Origin: Planctomycetota bacterium
Lineage (GTDB): Bacteria; Planctomycetota; UBA11346
Reading direction: 5' to 3'
Assembly: GCA_014193115.1 (NCBI GenBank)
Contig: BJHQ01000005.1
Location: forward strand, 114,982 to 178,981
DNA: 64,000 nucleotides
Position numbers and translations under genes: made by a program. Shown here piece after piece: positions 9,124 through 17,056 of this stretch (positions are counted from its first letter, which is position 1; the number at the start of each line of letters is the position of its first letter). The notes beneath the pieces were generated by a model, which saw only the letters and a program-made list of their open reading frames with translations, did no database searches and was not told the origin of the DNA.

Positions 9124-9969
9124 ATGTCTACCGCCACGTTGCTCGTCTCCTGTCATGATCGCACCGGCTTGGTCGCTGGGCTGTCGCAGTTCGTCTTCGA
9201 TTATGGCGGCAACATCCTCGACGCGGATCAGCATTCCGAACCCGAGACCGGCCTGTTCTTCATGCGGTTGGTCTGGGATCTCGCCCAGTTCAAGCTGAGC
9301 CAGGCCGAGCTGCCCACCGCCTTGGGCGTGCTCGCCCGGCGCTTCGACCTGGAATGGGAATTGACCAGCAGCGATCGTCGGCCTCGGGTCGCGGTATTCG
9401 CGTCGAAGGTTCCCCACTGTTTATATGACCTGCTGCTTGCTGAGCAGCTCGGTGATCTCGGCGGAGAGATCGCCGCGGTGATCGCCAACCACGATGATCT
9501 GGCGACGGTGGCCGGACATTTTGGCAAGCCCTTCCACCACATCGCCGTCGCTGACAAAGCCGCTGCCGAATCAGACCAGCAGCGTCTGCTGGCCGATCTC
9601 GGGATCGATCTGGTCGTCCTCGCCCGCTACATGCAGGTGCTGTCGCCGGAATTCTGCGCTCACTGGAAGGGTCGCGCGATCAACATCCACCATTCGTTTT
9701 TGCCCGCCTTTGTTGGCGCCAAGCCCTATCACCAGGCTCAGCAACGCGGGGTGAAGATCATCGGCGCCACCGCCCATTACGTCACCGCCGCGCTCGATCA
9801 GGGGCCGATCATCGAGCAGGACGTCACCCGCGTCTCCCACCGCGATCAGGTCGCGGATCTGGTGCGCAAAGGTCGTGAGCTGGAGCGTCAGGTGCTGACC
9901 CGAGCCGTGCGGCTGCATCTGGAGCGCCGGGTGCTGGTCAGCGGGCAGCGTACCATCGTCTTCGGTTGA
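9124..9969 (+). CDS. purU: Formyltetrahydrofolate deformylase
   Basis: Hydrolyses 10-formyl-THF to THF and formate, balancing the one-carbon pool for purine synthesis. The 281-residue product has an N-terminal ACT domain (LLVSCHDRTGLVAGLSQFVFDYGGNI). A formyl-transferase domain follows, with INIHHSFLPAFVGAKPY, GATAHYVTAALDQGPII and the catalytic Asp in LDQGP. The ATG at 9124 gives the standard N-terminus. It is preceded by the DUF1802-like gene by 16 bp. Confidence 0.94.
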   Translation: MSTATLLVSCHDRTGLVAGLSQFVFDYGGNILDADQHSEPETGLFFMRLVWDLAQFKLSQAELPTALGVLARRFDLEWELTSSDRRPRVAVFASKVPHCLYDLLLAEQLGDLGGEIAAVIANHDDLATVAGHFGKPFHHIAVADKAAAESDQQRLLADLGIDLVVLARYMQVLSPEFCAHWKGRAINIHHSFLPAFVGAKPYHQAQQRGVKIIGATAHYVTAALDQGPIIEQDVTRVSHRDQVADLVRKGRELERQVLTRAVRLHLERRVLVSGQRTIVFG

Positions 9970-9990
9970 TCTGATGCGGACGGCGGGCTG

Positions 9991-11580
9991 GTGACCTGGA
10001 ACCCGGTGCTCGGCGCTCTACCGTCGGTCATGGGTTCAACGTTGCCGAGGCCGAATCCATCGGCCCACGTCGCCGGTCTGGCGCTGCGTTCGATCCATGG
10101 CGATGCCGAGGCCACCTTGGCGGCGCTGGCGGCAAACCTGCCTGGGCCGGTGACGGTCGCGCGGCTGGGCAGCGATCCCATCGCCTTGCTTGCCGGTTTA
10201 GGAGCACAAGCGTGCTCCGGAATCCAGCCGGATCTGGTGCTGTTCGCTTCGACCAAGGGCGACCTGCCGCGCTGGCTCACGGCGATCCAGGCCGGCCACC
10301 ATCACGGCCACGCGGGCACGGTGGCGGACGAACTCGGTGCGCGGTTCGGCTGTCCGGCCCTGGCGGTGAGCGCAGCCTGCGCCAGCGCTCTGGCTGCGCT
10401 GGGCCTCGCCGCCCAACGCATCCGCTCCGGGGCATCGCGCCGGGTCCTGGTGCTGGCGTCGGACGTGGCCACCGACTTCATCGTTGATGGCTTCACCGCC
10501 TTGCGCGCGATCGATCCGGCTGGCGCCCATCCGTATGATGCTGCCCGGGCTGGGCTCGCCCTGGGCGAGGTCGCCGGCGCGGTCCTGCTGTCAGCGGATG
10601 GCAACGGTCCGATCCTCGCCGGCTGGGGAGGAAGCCTCGACGCGAACCACCTCACCGGTCCGTGCCGGGATGGCAGCGGTCTGGCCCTGGCCTGCCGCCG
10701 GGCGCTGGCCCAGGCCGGTTGCGAGCGCCCCGACCTGGTGATCGGCCATGGCACCGCCACCCGCTACAACGACGACGCGGAAAGCCTGGCTTATGCCGCC
10801 ATCGCTCCGGATCTGCCGGTGGTCGGCTGCAAAGGCGGGCTCGGCCATTCGCTGGGCGCCTGCGGAATTGCTGAGGTTCTGCTCGCCACCACGGCGATCG
10901 CGCAGGGTTGGATGCCTGGCGTGGCCGGGCTGCGGGTCCCAGGAACCGCCGGAGCGATCCGCGCCCTGCCGCCCGGCCGCCATCCGTTCGCCGGATCGGC
11001 GGTGCTGTGCGCCAATGCCGGCTTTGGCGGCATCAACCACGCCGTGGTGCTCTTGGGAAATTCCCTGGGAGAGGCGAGCCCCAGCTCGCCTGGGCGTGGA
11101 AGCGTAGCCGATCAGTTCCTTCCAGCACGCCGGCTCGAACTCCCTTCCGGCGATTTCCAGCAATTCACTGCTCAACAAGTGCTGGGCAGGATCGATACCG
11201 GTTGGGGGCGGATGGATGCCGCCTGTCGTGGCCTGGTGGCTTTGGCGATGCTGGCGGGAGACCTGCCCGAGGGCACGGGCATCGTTCTGCTGACCAACGC
11301 CGGCTGCGCTGCCAGCGATCGGCAGTTCGACCGGCATCGCCGCCAGCCCGGCGGTGATCCCCAGCGTTTTCCCTACACCTTGTCCACCACCGCGATCGGC
11401 GAAGCGAGCATCCGCCGGCGCTGGCGTGGTTCTGGCCTATGCCTGCCTGGAGCCAGTGATGAGCAGGGCCGCGCCGTCGCCGGCGAGCTGCTGGCCGCTG
11501 GAGCTCCGGCGGTACTGCTGGCGCGGATCGAGGCCGATGCGCCGCCGCATCTTGGCTGGGCGGAAATTTTCGTCGCCTGA
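9991..11580 (+). CDS. Double beta-ketoacyl synthase: intact KAS domain fused to a decayed KAS-like domain
   Basis: 529 aa. Residues about 20-355 form a KAS I/II-type domain with a complete Cys-His-His triad: C in VSAACASALAALG, H in HGTATRYND and H in GHSLGA, closing with NAGFGGINHAVVL. The last ~150 residues form a second segment with PYTLSTTAIGEASIRRRWRG and PAVLLARIEAD. These are recognisable as the start of a KS-like fold without an active-site Cys, as in chain-length-factor-like partners of aryl-polyene-type clusters. A palindromic repeat copy lies in frame at the junction (11065-11098). No acyl-carrier or reductase genes lie nearby, so the product is unknown. The start at 9991 is GTG; downstream starts are possible. 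Confidence 0.75.
   Translation: MTWNPVLGALPSVMGSTLPRPNPSAHVAGLALRSIHGDAEATLAALAANLPGPVTVARLGSDPIALLAGLGAQACSGIQPDLVLFASTKGDLPRWLTAIQAGHHHGHAGTVADELGARFGCPALAVSAACASALAALGLAAQRIRSGASRRVLVLASDVATDFIVDGFTALRAIDPAGAHPYDAARAGLALGEVAGAVLLSADGNGPILAGWGGSLDANHLTGPCRDGSGLALACRRALAQAGCERPDLVIGHGTATRYNDDAESLAYAAIAPDLPVVGCKGGLGHSLGACGIAEVLLATTAIAQGWMPGVAGLRVPGTAGAIRALPPGRHPFAGSAVLCANAGFGGINHAVVLLGNSLGEASPSSPGRGSVADQFLPARRLELPSGDFQQFTAQQVLGRIDTGWGRMDAACRGLVALAMLAGDLPEGTGIVLLTNAGCAASDRQFDRHRRQPGGDPQRFPYTLSTTAIGEASIRRRWRGSGLCLPGASDEQGRAVAGELLAAGAPAVLLARIEADAPPHLGWAEIFVA
11065..11098. repeat. Palindromic repeat A copy inside the double-KAS gene
   Basis: CTGGGAGA followed by the hairpin GGCGAGC-CCCA-GCTCGCC (stem 11073-11079 / 11084-11090) and CTGGGCGTGG. 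The same words occur in the DUF4340-rsmA gap near 35.7 kb. Here the element is read in frame as part of the linker between the two KAS-like domains (residues EASPSSPGRGS). Confidence 0.8.
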
Positions 11581-11618
11581 TCACAGCCACTTCGGCGGTC
11601 TGGGATCGCTCAGGATGT

Positions 11619-12422
11619 TCAGGTCCGGAAACTGCGCGGCGATCGGCCATGGGCGTGACGGACTAGTTTATTGAGCCGTTGCAGGCTGCCGGCACCCACC
11701 GCGGTGGCGATGTCGATCATCGGCAGGCTGGAATGTTCCAGCAGCTGGCGGGCGCGCTCGGCCCGGCGCTTGCGCACCTGGCCCATCACCGTGGTTCCCA
11801 GGTGCTGATGGAACAGCCGTAAAAGATGATTGGCCGAGATCCCCACCCGCTGGGCCAGCCCGGCGAGGGTGATCGGGCGATCGAGTTCGAGGTCGATGAT
11901 CGCCAGGCTGGTCTGCAAGGCGGCATGGACGGCGCCTGGCGGCAGACCGGGAACGCCGGCGGCGCGTTGGGCCACTCCGGTGGTCGCCATCGGCACCAGC
12001 CGCCACAGCAGGTTCCAGCACCAGGCGGTGGTGCGGGCCGGTTCGCTGGCGAACGAGGCGATGGCCAGGTCGAAATCTTCGCCAGCGGCGAGAGCTGCGC
12101 TCCGCCCACCGAGCCGGGAGATCAGCGGGACCGGAACCAGGTCGGCGGGCTGGTGGCCGGGAAAGGCGACGTGGGCGTAATGATGCGGCGCATGCTCGGG
12201 AAAACGCCAGGTCAGGTCGGTATCGGGCGGAGTGACGCTGAGATCGCCGGCAGAGAACCCGAATCGTCTGCCGCCGACCTCGACCGTACCGTCATACAAA
12301 TACAGATGGACGCCCCACTGATCTTTGAGCCGATAGCGCTCGGACCGTCGCCGACCATGGACGTTCATCCCGAGCTGGACCACCGCCGGGGCCCGGCGCA
12401 GCGGGACGGCGATGTCCATCAT
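11619..12422 (-). CDS. AraC-family transcriptional regulator
   Basis: 267 aa. The N-terminal half is a cupin-like sensing domain (WGVHLYLYDGTVEVGGRRF, FSAGDLSVTPPDTDLTWRFP). The C-terminal ~100 residues form the two helix-turn-helix AraC domain (ITLAGLAQRVGISANHLLRLFHQHLG, then SLPMIDIATAVGAGSLQRLNKLVR). It is transcribed divergently from the PhyH dioxygenase gene, with a 159-bp shared gap. It is therefore the obvious candidate regulator of that gene, responding to a small sugar-like or other metabolite. Confidence 0.9.
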   Translation of the reverse strand: MMDIAVPLRRAPAVVQLGMNVHGRRRSERYRLKDQWGVHLYLYDGTVEVGGRRFGFSAGDLSVTPPDTDLTWRFPEHAPHHYAHVAFPGHQPADLVPVPLISRLGGRSAALAAGEDFDLAIASFASEPARTTAWCWNLLWRLVPMATTGVAQRAAGVPGLPPGAVHAALQTSLAIIDLELDRPITLAGLAQRVGISANHLLRLFHQHLGTTVMGQVRKRRAERARQLLEHSSLPMIDIATAVGAGSLQRLNKLVRHAHGRSPRSFRT

Positions 12423-12431
12423 GGCGACCCC

Positions 12432-12460
12432 GGGGAGCGCCGAGGATCAGCTCGGCCTGG
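12432..12460. repeat. Degenerate palindromic repeat A copy in the araC-phyH divergent gap
   Basis: GGGGAGC followed by GCCGAGG-ATCA-GCTCGGC and CTGG. This has the same 7+4+7 layout as the other A copies, with one stem mismatch. It sits in the shared control region next to the AraC start codon, so it may affect that region or may simply have inserted there. Confidence 0.6.
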
Positions 12461-12581
12461 TTGGAGGCGCAGCCGGGCGGAGGAGTCCATCATGGTGATC
12501 CTCGACCACTGGATCGTGATCCGCAACCCTGGCGAAGGCCTGAAACCGGTTACCCTGACCCACCGATCCCGGAGGTCTCCG

Positions 12582-13529
12582 ATGCTCTCTTCCGCCCAGC
12601 TCGCCGCCTATCACTCCGATGGGTTCCTGCTCGTCCGCGACCTGTTCACCGCGGCCGATCTGCAACCGGTGATGGACGAGATCGCCGGCAAGGTCGATCG
12701 TCTTGCCGCTCGCCTGGTCGAGGCCGGTCGGCTGAAATATCCCCATGCCAATGCCGGTTTCTTCGAGCGCCTGACCTTGATCGAGCGCGACTGCCCAGGA
12801 GCGGCGACGCTGCTCCACACCCAGGGCATCCTCGAACCGGCTTTGGCCCAACTGTGGTCCGATCCACGGCTGCTCGACATCATGGAGCAGCTCCTCGGTT
12901 CCGAGATCGCCGGCCATCCGGTGTGGAACATCCGCTGCAAGACGCCGGACAATGCCTTGGCGACGGTGCCCTGGCATCAGGACACCGCCTATCTGGCGGA
13001 GGGATCCGAGACCACCTTCCAGCCCACCTCCTGGATCCCGTTCCTCAACGCCACCGGCCTGGAAGGCACGTTGCAGGTCATCCGGGGCAGCCACACGGGC
13101 AAGGTTTTCCGCCACGTGCTCGAACGCGAGGCCGGCGGCGCTGCCGGCAGCTGGTACCTGGAAATCCTGCCCGGCGAATGCCCTGCGGGCGATCAAGTGA
13201 CGGTGGATGTGCCCTTCGGCTCGGTGCTGCTGCTCAACCAGCTGGTGGTCCACCGCTCCACCGAGAACCGTTCGAAGCGGATCCGGTGGAGCGTCGACCT
13301 GCGCTATCAGCGTCCAAGCGAACCCACCGGAATGGACGTGATCGCTCCGCCGGTGGTGCTGCGCAGCCGCCGTCCGGGTTTCACCGGGATCGATTGGAGC
13401 CCCCTGATGGGCGTCAATCGCGGCGAAAAATTACAGGGTTTCTCGATCTCGGACCCGGCCCAGGCGGCAAGTTCGATCCGCGGCCCGTGGATGGACCGAT
13501 GGGGCAGACGGGCCGGCGCCGCGGGCTGA
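12582..13529 (+). CDS. Phytanoyl-CoA dioxygenase (PhyH)-family Fe(II)/2-oxoglutarate oxygenase
   Basis: 315 aa. The double-stranded beta-helix iron site is visible: the HxD motif in TVPWHQDTAYL, the distal His in LLNQLVVHRSTENRS and the 2-oxoglutarate-binding Arg region RIRWSVDLRYQR. A strong GGAGGT Shine-Dalgarno lies 5 bp before the ATG at 12582, which fixes the start; the open frame upstream is an antisense shadow of araC. The product probably hydroxylates an unknown small molecule. Its divergent AraC neighbour suggests inducible catabolism. Confidence 0.88.
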   Translation: MLSSAQLAAYHSDGFLLVRDLFTAADLQPVMDEIAGKVDRLAARLVEAGRLKYPHANAGFFERLTLIERDCPGAATLLHTQGILEPALAQLWSDPRLLDIMEQLLGSEIAGHPVWNIRCKTPDNALATVPWHQDTAYLAEGSETTFQPTSWIPFLNATGLEGTLQVIRGSHTGKVFRHVLEREAGGAAGSWYLEILPGECPAGDQVTVDVPFGSVLLLNQLVVHRSTENRSKRIRWSVDLRYQRPSEPTGMDVIAPPVVLRSRRPGFTGIDWSPLMGVNRGEKLQGFSISDPAQAASSIRGPWMDRWGRRAGAAG

Positions 13530-13592
13530 ACGCGCCGGGCGCTGCTCCGATCCAACTGCTTGCACCGCTGCACGCAGGCGCACGGTGCGCCC

Positions 13593-14084
13593 ATGGATCC
13601 CCTGCTCAGCGCCCTCGCTCCGGGCCGACCAGTCACCCTCCACCTGAGTGGAGGTGGTCAGCTGTCCGGCATGGTCTTGAAGCATGGTGACGGTTGGCTG
13701 CATCTGCTCGGTGAGCACGGTGAGATCCTGGCCAGGATCGACCAGGTCGCGGCGGTGATCCTGGCCGCGCCAGCGCCACCGCCGGCGTCCGAACTGGATG
13801 CCGCAATGCCTCGGCCGGTGTCCAAGGACGCGCCGCGACGGGTCGGCGGGGAAGCTCCAGGAAGGCTGTGGAATGACGGCGAACTGAGGGAATTGGCTGA
13901 TGCCTTCCTCGATGGGGTCGGCGATGCGGTCTGCGCCGAGCGCTTCCACCGCACCCGTCATCAGATCACCGTGCTCCGCCAGGCCCACGAGGTCCTGCGC
14001 GGGAATCTGCGCGACGATCAGATCGGCGCCGTCGCCCAGGGCTGGATCCCGCGCCTGCGCCGGGCCTTGGGTGGCGAGCGATGA
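13593..14084 (+). CDS. Small hypothetical protein with Sm-like N-terminal segment
   Basis: 163 aa, no family recognised. The first ~55 residues (VTLHLSGGGQLSGMVLKHG, then GWLHLLGEHGEIL) alternate like the five short strands of an Sm/LSm barrel. A Pro/Ala linker follows, then a helical, Arg-rich C-terminal domain (ELADAFLDGVGDAVCAERFHRTRHQITVLRQ). The LSm resemblance is only by eye. The ATG at 13593 is preferred over one at 13560 because the upstream 11 residues are unremarkable and the gene would then begin closer to the preceding stop. Confidence 0.55.
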   Translation: MDPLLSALAPGRPVTLHLSGGGQLSGMVLKHGDGWLHLLGEHGEILARIDQVAAVILAAPAPPPASELDAAMPRPVSKDAPRRVGGEAPGRLWNDGELRELADAFLDGVGDAVCAERFHRTRHQITVLRQAHEVLRGNLRDDQIGAVAQGWIPRLRRALGGER

Positions 14085-14124
14085 CTCCGAACCAGGCTGC
14101 GAATTCGGTTCAGGCAGGAAGCCA

Positions 14125-14622
14125 GTGACGGGCAGGACGAAAACCCTGCTGATCACCCTGGTCGCGGTGGGATCAGCGTTCCTGGTGGCGCTGGTCATCC
14201 TCACCATCATTCCGCCGACCAACAAATTCCTGTTCGTCTTCCAGTCGGTAATCATGGGCCGGACCAACGACGAAGAGCGCTGCAACATCATCTCACCCGG
14301 CTCGACATTCACCGGCAAGTTCTACACCTATCACAAAAATTTGGCCTTGGATGGCGAACTGGATTTCGTCGCTGGCAAGGTGACCGGGAAGTGGATCCGC
14401 CACGATAAGAACACCGGCATCGTCTGGTGGTCTGGAGAATACCGGGCCAATGTGGCGGTCGGTGACTGGTACTGGTATTCGGCGACCACCGGGGCGCTGG
14501 AAAGCAAAGAGAAGGGCGGTGGGTACTACGAAGGCATCGGCGAGGAGGAGTTCATGTTGTTCGGGATCACCTGGTCCGACGTGAAGCAACGGGTGCGCGG
14601 ACTTTTCTCGTCCTCTCCCTGA
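14125..14622 (+). CDS. Hypothetical membrane-anchored protein with MORN-like repeats
   Basis: 165 aa from a GTG start at 14125 with an AGGAAG Shine-Dalgarno just upstream. One TM helix (LLITLVAVGSAFLVALVILTII) is followed by an exported domain. Its G-x-W/Y pattern (GKFYTYHKNLALDGELDF, VTGKWIRHDKNTG, VGDWYWYSATTGAL) looks like MORN_2/YwqK-type repeats. A 15-codon reading frame beginning ATG at 14081 ends on a TGA overlapping this GTG and might act as a coupling leader. Function unknown. Confidence 0.55.
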   Translation: MTGRTKTLLITLVAVGSAFLVALVILTIIPPTNKFLFVFQSVIMGRTNDEERCNIISPGSTFTGKFYTYHKNLALDGELDFVAGKVTGKWIRHDKNTGIVWWSGEYRANVAVGDWYWYSATTGALESKEKGGGYYEGIGEEEFMLFGITWSDVKQRVRGLFSSSP

Positions 14623-14664
14623 CGCCCCGGCCGGCCCAGATCGTTGCGCCTCAAAAGGCAGATA

Positions 14665-14783
14665 AACCGCCAAGGCGCCAAGAGAAAATCCGGGAAATGC
14701 TCCGCTGGCTGGACGACCAACCGGGTGCGGAAGGATCTTCCACCAACCTTCCACCACTTGGCGCTTTGGCGCCTTGGCGGTTC
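14665..14783. repeat. Repeat B inverted pair (about 118 bp) in the gap before the FHA gene
   Basis: AACCGCCAAGGCGCCAAG (14665-14682) is matched in inverted orientation by CTTTGGCGCCTTGGCGGTT near 14764-14782. The intervening ~80 bp contains further short dyads (GGAAGGATCTTCC). It occupies most of the 270-bp gap between the MORN-like gene and the FHA gene. The terminal-inverted-repeat layout and the presence of other copies in the window suggest a small dispersed element. It has no coding capacity. Confidence 0.7.
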
Positions 14784-14891
14784 CCCAACGGCGTCAACCA
14801 GATGGAGCCAGTCGCCAGGACCCCGGTGGCGCTCCCGGGGCTTGGTTCCGGCGACCCGGTCAGCTACGCTTCCCCAGCGAGGCCGAACGTC

Positions 14892-16334
14892 ATGAGCAAG
14901 CTGCGCATCCTGACCGGTCCCTATCGCGGCCGCGAGAAGACCGTCACCGACAAGGCGGTGACCATCGGCCGCGATGCCGAGGCCGGGATCCAGATCCTCG
15001 ACCGCGCCGCATCGCGCTTCCACTGCGAGGTCTTTCCGGTCGGCGGGATGTGGTTCGTCAAGGATCTCGACTCGAAGAACGGCACCCACGTCAATGACGA
15101 GCGATTGACCGATGAGGAACTGCTGCGCTTCGGCGATGTGATCAAGATCGGCACCACCGAGCTGGTCTACGAATCAGGCAACGCCCTGAGCGACGAGGAC
15201 AGCAGCTCGCGGATCTCGTACAGCGACGATCCCGAGGTGCTGTCCAACACCCTGGAGTTCCGGGTCGACGAACTGTCTGACCTGACCGAGCCCCAGGAGC
15301 AGCACCAGGCTGGCGACAACGCCAAGGGCCTGCGCATCCTCTATCAGGTCAGCCGGCTGCTGTCCGATCCAGCGTCGGCGGGCCTGCACGAGGCCCGGGT
15401 GCTGGAGCTGCTGGTCCAGGCCATGCCGGCGGAGTGCGCCCTGGTCTTCCGCCGTGAGGCGGGCAGCGGCAAGCTGGTGCCCGCAACCGTGCGAACCTCG
15501 GCGCCGCACATCCAGCCGGTGATTTCACGGTCGATCATCAAGAAGACCTTCACCGAGAACAAGGCGTTGCACAGCGCCGACGCCCGGGATGACGAGCGGT
15601 TCGAAAAGCACGCTTCGATCACCCTGAAGAACATCCGCTCGGTGGTGTGCGTGCCCTTGGCTTCGGGCGGCACCACCCGGGGCGTGGTCTACCTGTCCCG
15701 GGGCGGCATCCACCAGCCGTTCGATCAGTTCGATCTGGAGCTGGTCTCGGCCTGTGCGATCCAGCTCGGCCTGGCCCAGCACGCCGAGGAAGAACGCCGC
15801 CGACATCGTGCGATGCTCGACCAGATGGTGACCACCATGGTCAGGGCTTTGGAGAATCGCGCCGGCCTGGCCGGTTCGGGCGAACGCTGCGCCCGCGCCG
15901 CGATCGCAGTGGCCAACGCCTTGCGCCTGGCGCCCGAGGCGAAAGAGCGCCTGCGCACCGCGGCGCTGCTCCACCATTTCCCCTGGCTGGCCGACGATTC
16001 GCCCAAGTCCACCGACTCCGGGGTGCTGAAACGCACGGAAAAGGCTGAGGAGCTGCTTGGCGGCATCCGCGACCTCGACGGCATCCTGCCGCTGGTCCGG
16101 CTGGCCAATGAACGGCTCGATGGCAGCGGACCGCTGCGCCTGACCGAAGCCGAACTCGACATCGATGCCCGGATTCTGGCGGTGGCTGCGGCCTTTGAAC
16201 GCGGCCAGCAAGCCGATCCCGGGCGCGACTCCGCCGAGGTCATCGAAGGGCTGTTCGCTGATCCGGGCCTCGATCGCCAGGTGGTCGGCATGTTCCAGGC
16301 CTGCCATCTTGATGGCAGCCTGTACCTGGCCTGA
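14892..16334 (+). CDS. FHA-GAF signalling protein with a decayed HD-GYP-like C-terminus
   Basis: 480 aa. Residues about 1-95 form an FHA domain with its phosphothreonine-binding signature (VTIGRDAEAG, AASRFHCEV, LDSKNGTHVN). Residues about 150-320 form a GAF domain (GLRILYQVSRLLSD to VSACAIQLGLA). The C-terminal third follows an HD-GYP outline (AALLHHFPWLAD, ANERLDGSGPLRLTEAELD, ARILAVAAAFE) but lacks the HD pair and the GYP triplet. Phosphodiesterase activity is therefore unlikely. An FHA reader implies phosphorylation by a Ser/Thr kinase; one is encoded at 56.4-57.4 kb. The ATG at 14892 is chosen as the first Met of the FHA fold. Confidence 0.8.
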   Translation: MSKLRILTGPYRGREKTVTDKAVTIGRDAEAGIQILDRAASRFHCEVFPVGGMWFVKDLDSKNGTHVNDERLTDEELLRFGDVIKIGTTELVYESGNALSDEDSSSRISYSDDPEVLSNTLEFRVDELSDLTEPQEQHQAGDNAKGLRILYQVSRLLSDPASAGLHEARVLELLVQAMPAECALVFRREAGSGKLVPATVRTSAPHIQPVISRSIIKKTFTENKALHSADARDDERFEKHASITLKNIRSVVCVPLASGGTTRGVVYLSRGGIHQPFDQFDLELVSACAIQLGLAQHAEEERRRHRAMLDQMVTTMVRALENRAGLAGSGERCARAAIAVANALRLAPEAKERLRTAALLHHFPWLADDSPKSTDSGVLKRTEKAEELLGGIRDLDGILPLVRLANERLDGSGPLRLTEAELDIDARILAVAAAFERGQQADPGRDSAEVIEGLFADPGLDRQVVGMFQACHLDGSLYLA

Positions 16335-16434
16335 ACCGCGCCGCCGGTCGGGCAGCCAGCGGAAAACCAAGCTGGATCCGAACTTGATCGTCACACCCAG
16401 GTCGTCAGAGTGCCACAACCAGGATCACACCACC

Positions 16435-16935
16435 ATGCTCCGCACCTGCACCCTCTTTCTCGCTTCAGCCTTGTTCATCTTCAGCCATGCCGGCGAGCCT
16501 TTGGCCGTCGGCGCGGCCGCTCCCCAGCTCGGGGCGAAAAAAACTTTCAATGTCCCGGCGGGCAAAGTCCTCGACCTGCCCAGCTTGAAAGGGCATGTCG
16601 TGGTGGTCGATTTCTGGGCCACCTGGTGCGGCCCATGCGTCGCGGCCATTCCGCACATGCAGCAGCTGTGGGATAAATACAAATCCAAAGAGGTCGCCGT
16701 GATCGGCCACACCGATGGCAGCAGCGAAAATCTGCCGGAATTCATCAAGTCCAAGGGCATCACCTATCCGATTTCAGTCGGTACCGACATCGGCAATGCC
16801 TATGGGGTCAGCGGCATCCCGCACGTGTTCGTCATCGGTCACGATGGAAAAATCTTCTGGCATGGGCACCCGGCAGAATTGAAGGACGAGGTCATCGACC
16901 AGGCTCTGGCCAAGGTCCCTGCCAAGACCAAGTAG
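16435..16935 (+). CDS. Secreted TlpA/ResA-like thioredoxin
   Basis: 166 aa. The signal peptide (LFLASALFIFSHAGE) directs it to the periplasm. It contains VDFWATWCGPCVAAIPHM with the CxxC redox pair and the cis-Pro loop GVSGIPHVFVI. TlpA/ResA relatives reduce disulphides in apocytochromes or other exported proteins. That would fit the haem-binding DUF1592 proteins of this window, although they are not adjacent. The start gives a complete signal peptide. Confidence 0.88.
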   Translation: MLRTCTLFLASALFIFSHAGEPLAVGAAAPQLGAKKTFNVPAGKVLDLPSLKGHVVVVDFWATWCGPCVAAIPHMQQLWDKYKSKEVAVIGHTDGSSENLPEFIKSKGITYPISVGTDIGNAYGVSGIPHVFVIGHDGKIFWHGHPAELKDEVIDQALAKVPAKTK

Positions 16936-17056
16936 ATCAGCTGCGTCCATTTTGCGCCGACCCAAGCCGCCAGAGCTGGGCATGCCTACCCACCGGATTG
17001 CAGGTGCGGACTGGCCCTCTAGCGTCACGCCCCGCCACCCCGGAGAGGCCCGAGCG

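Noticed and set aside
14081-14128. 15-codon reading frame ending on the GTG of the MORN-like gene
   Set aside because: Too short and featureless to call a gene; mentioned only as a possible coupling leader.
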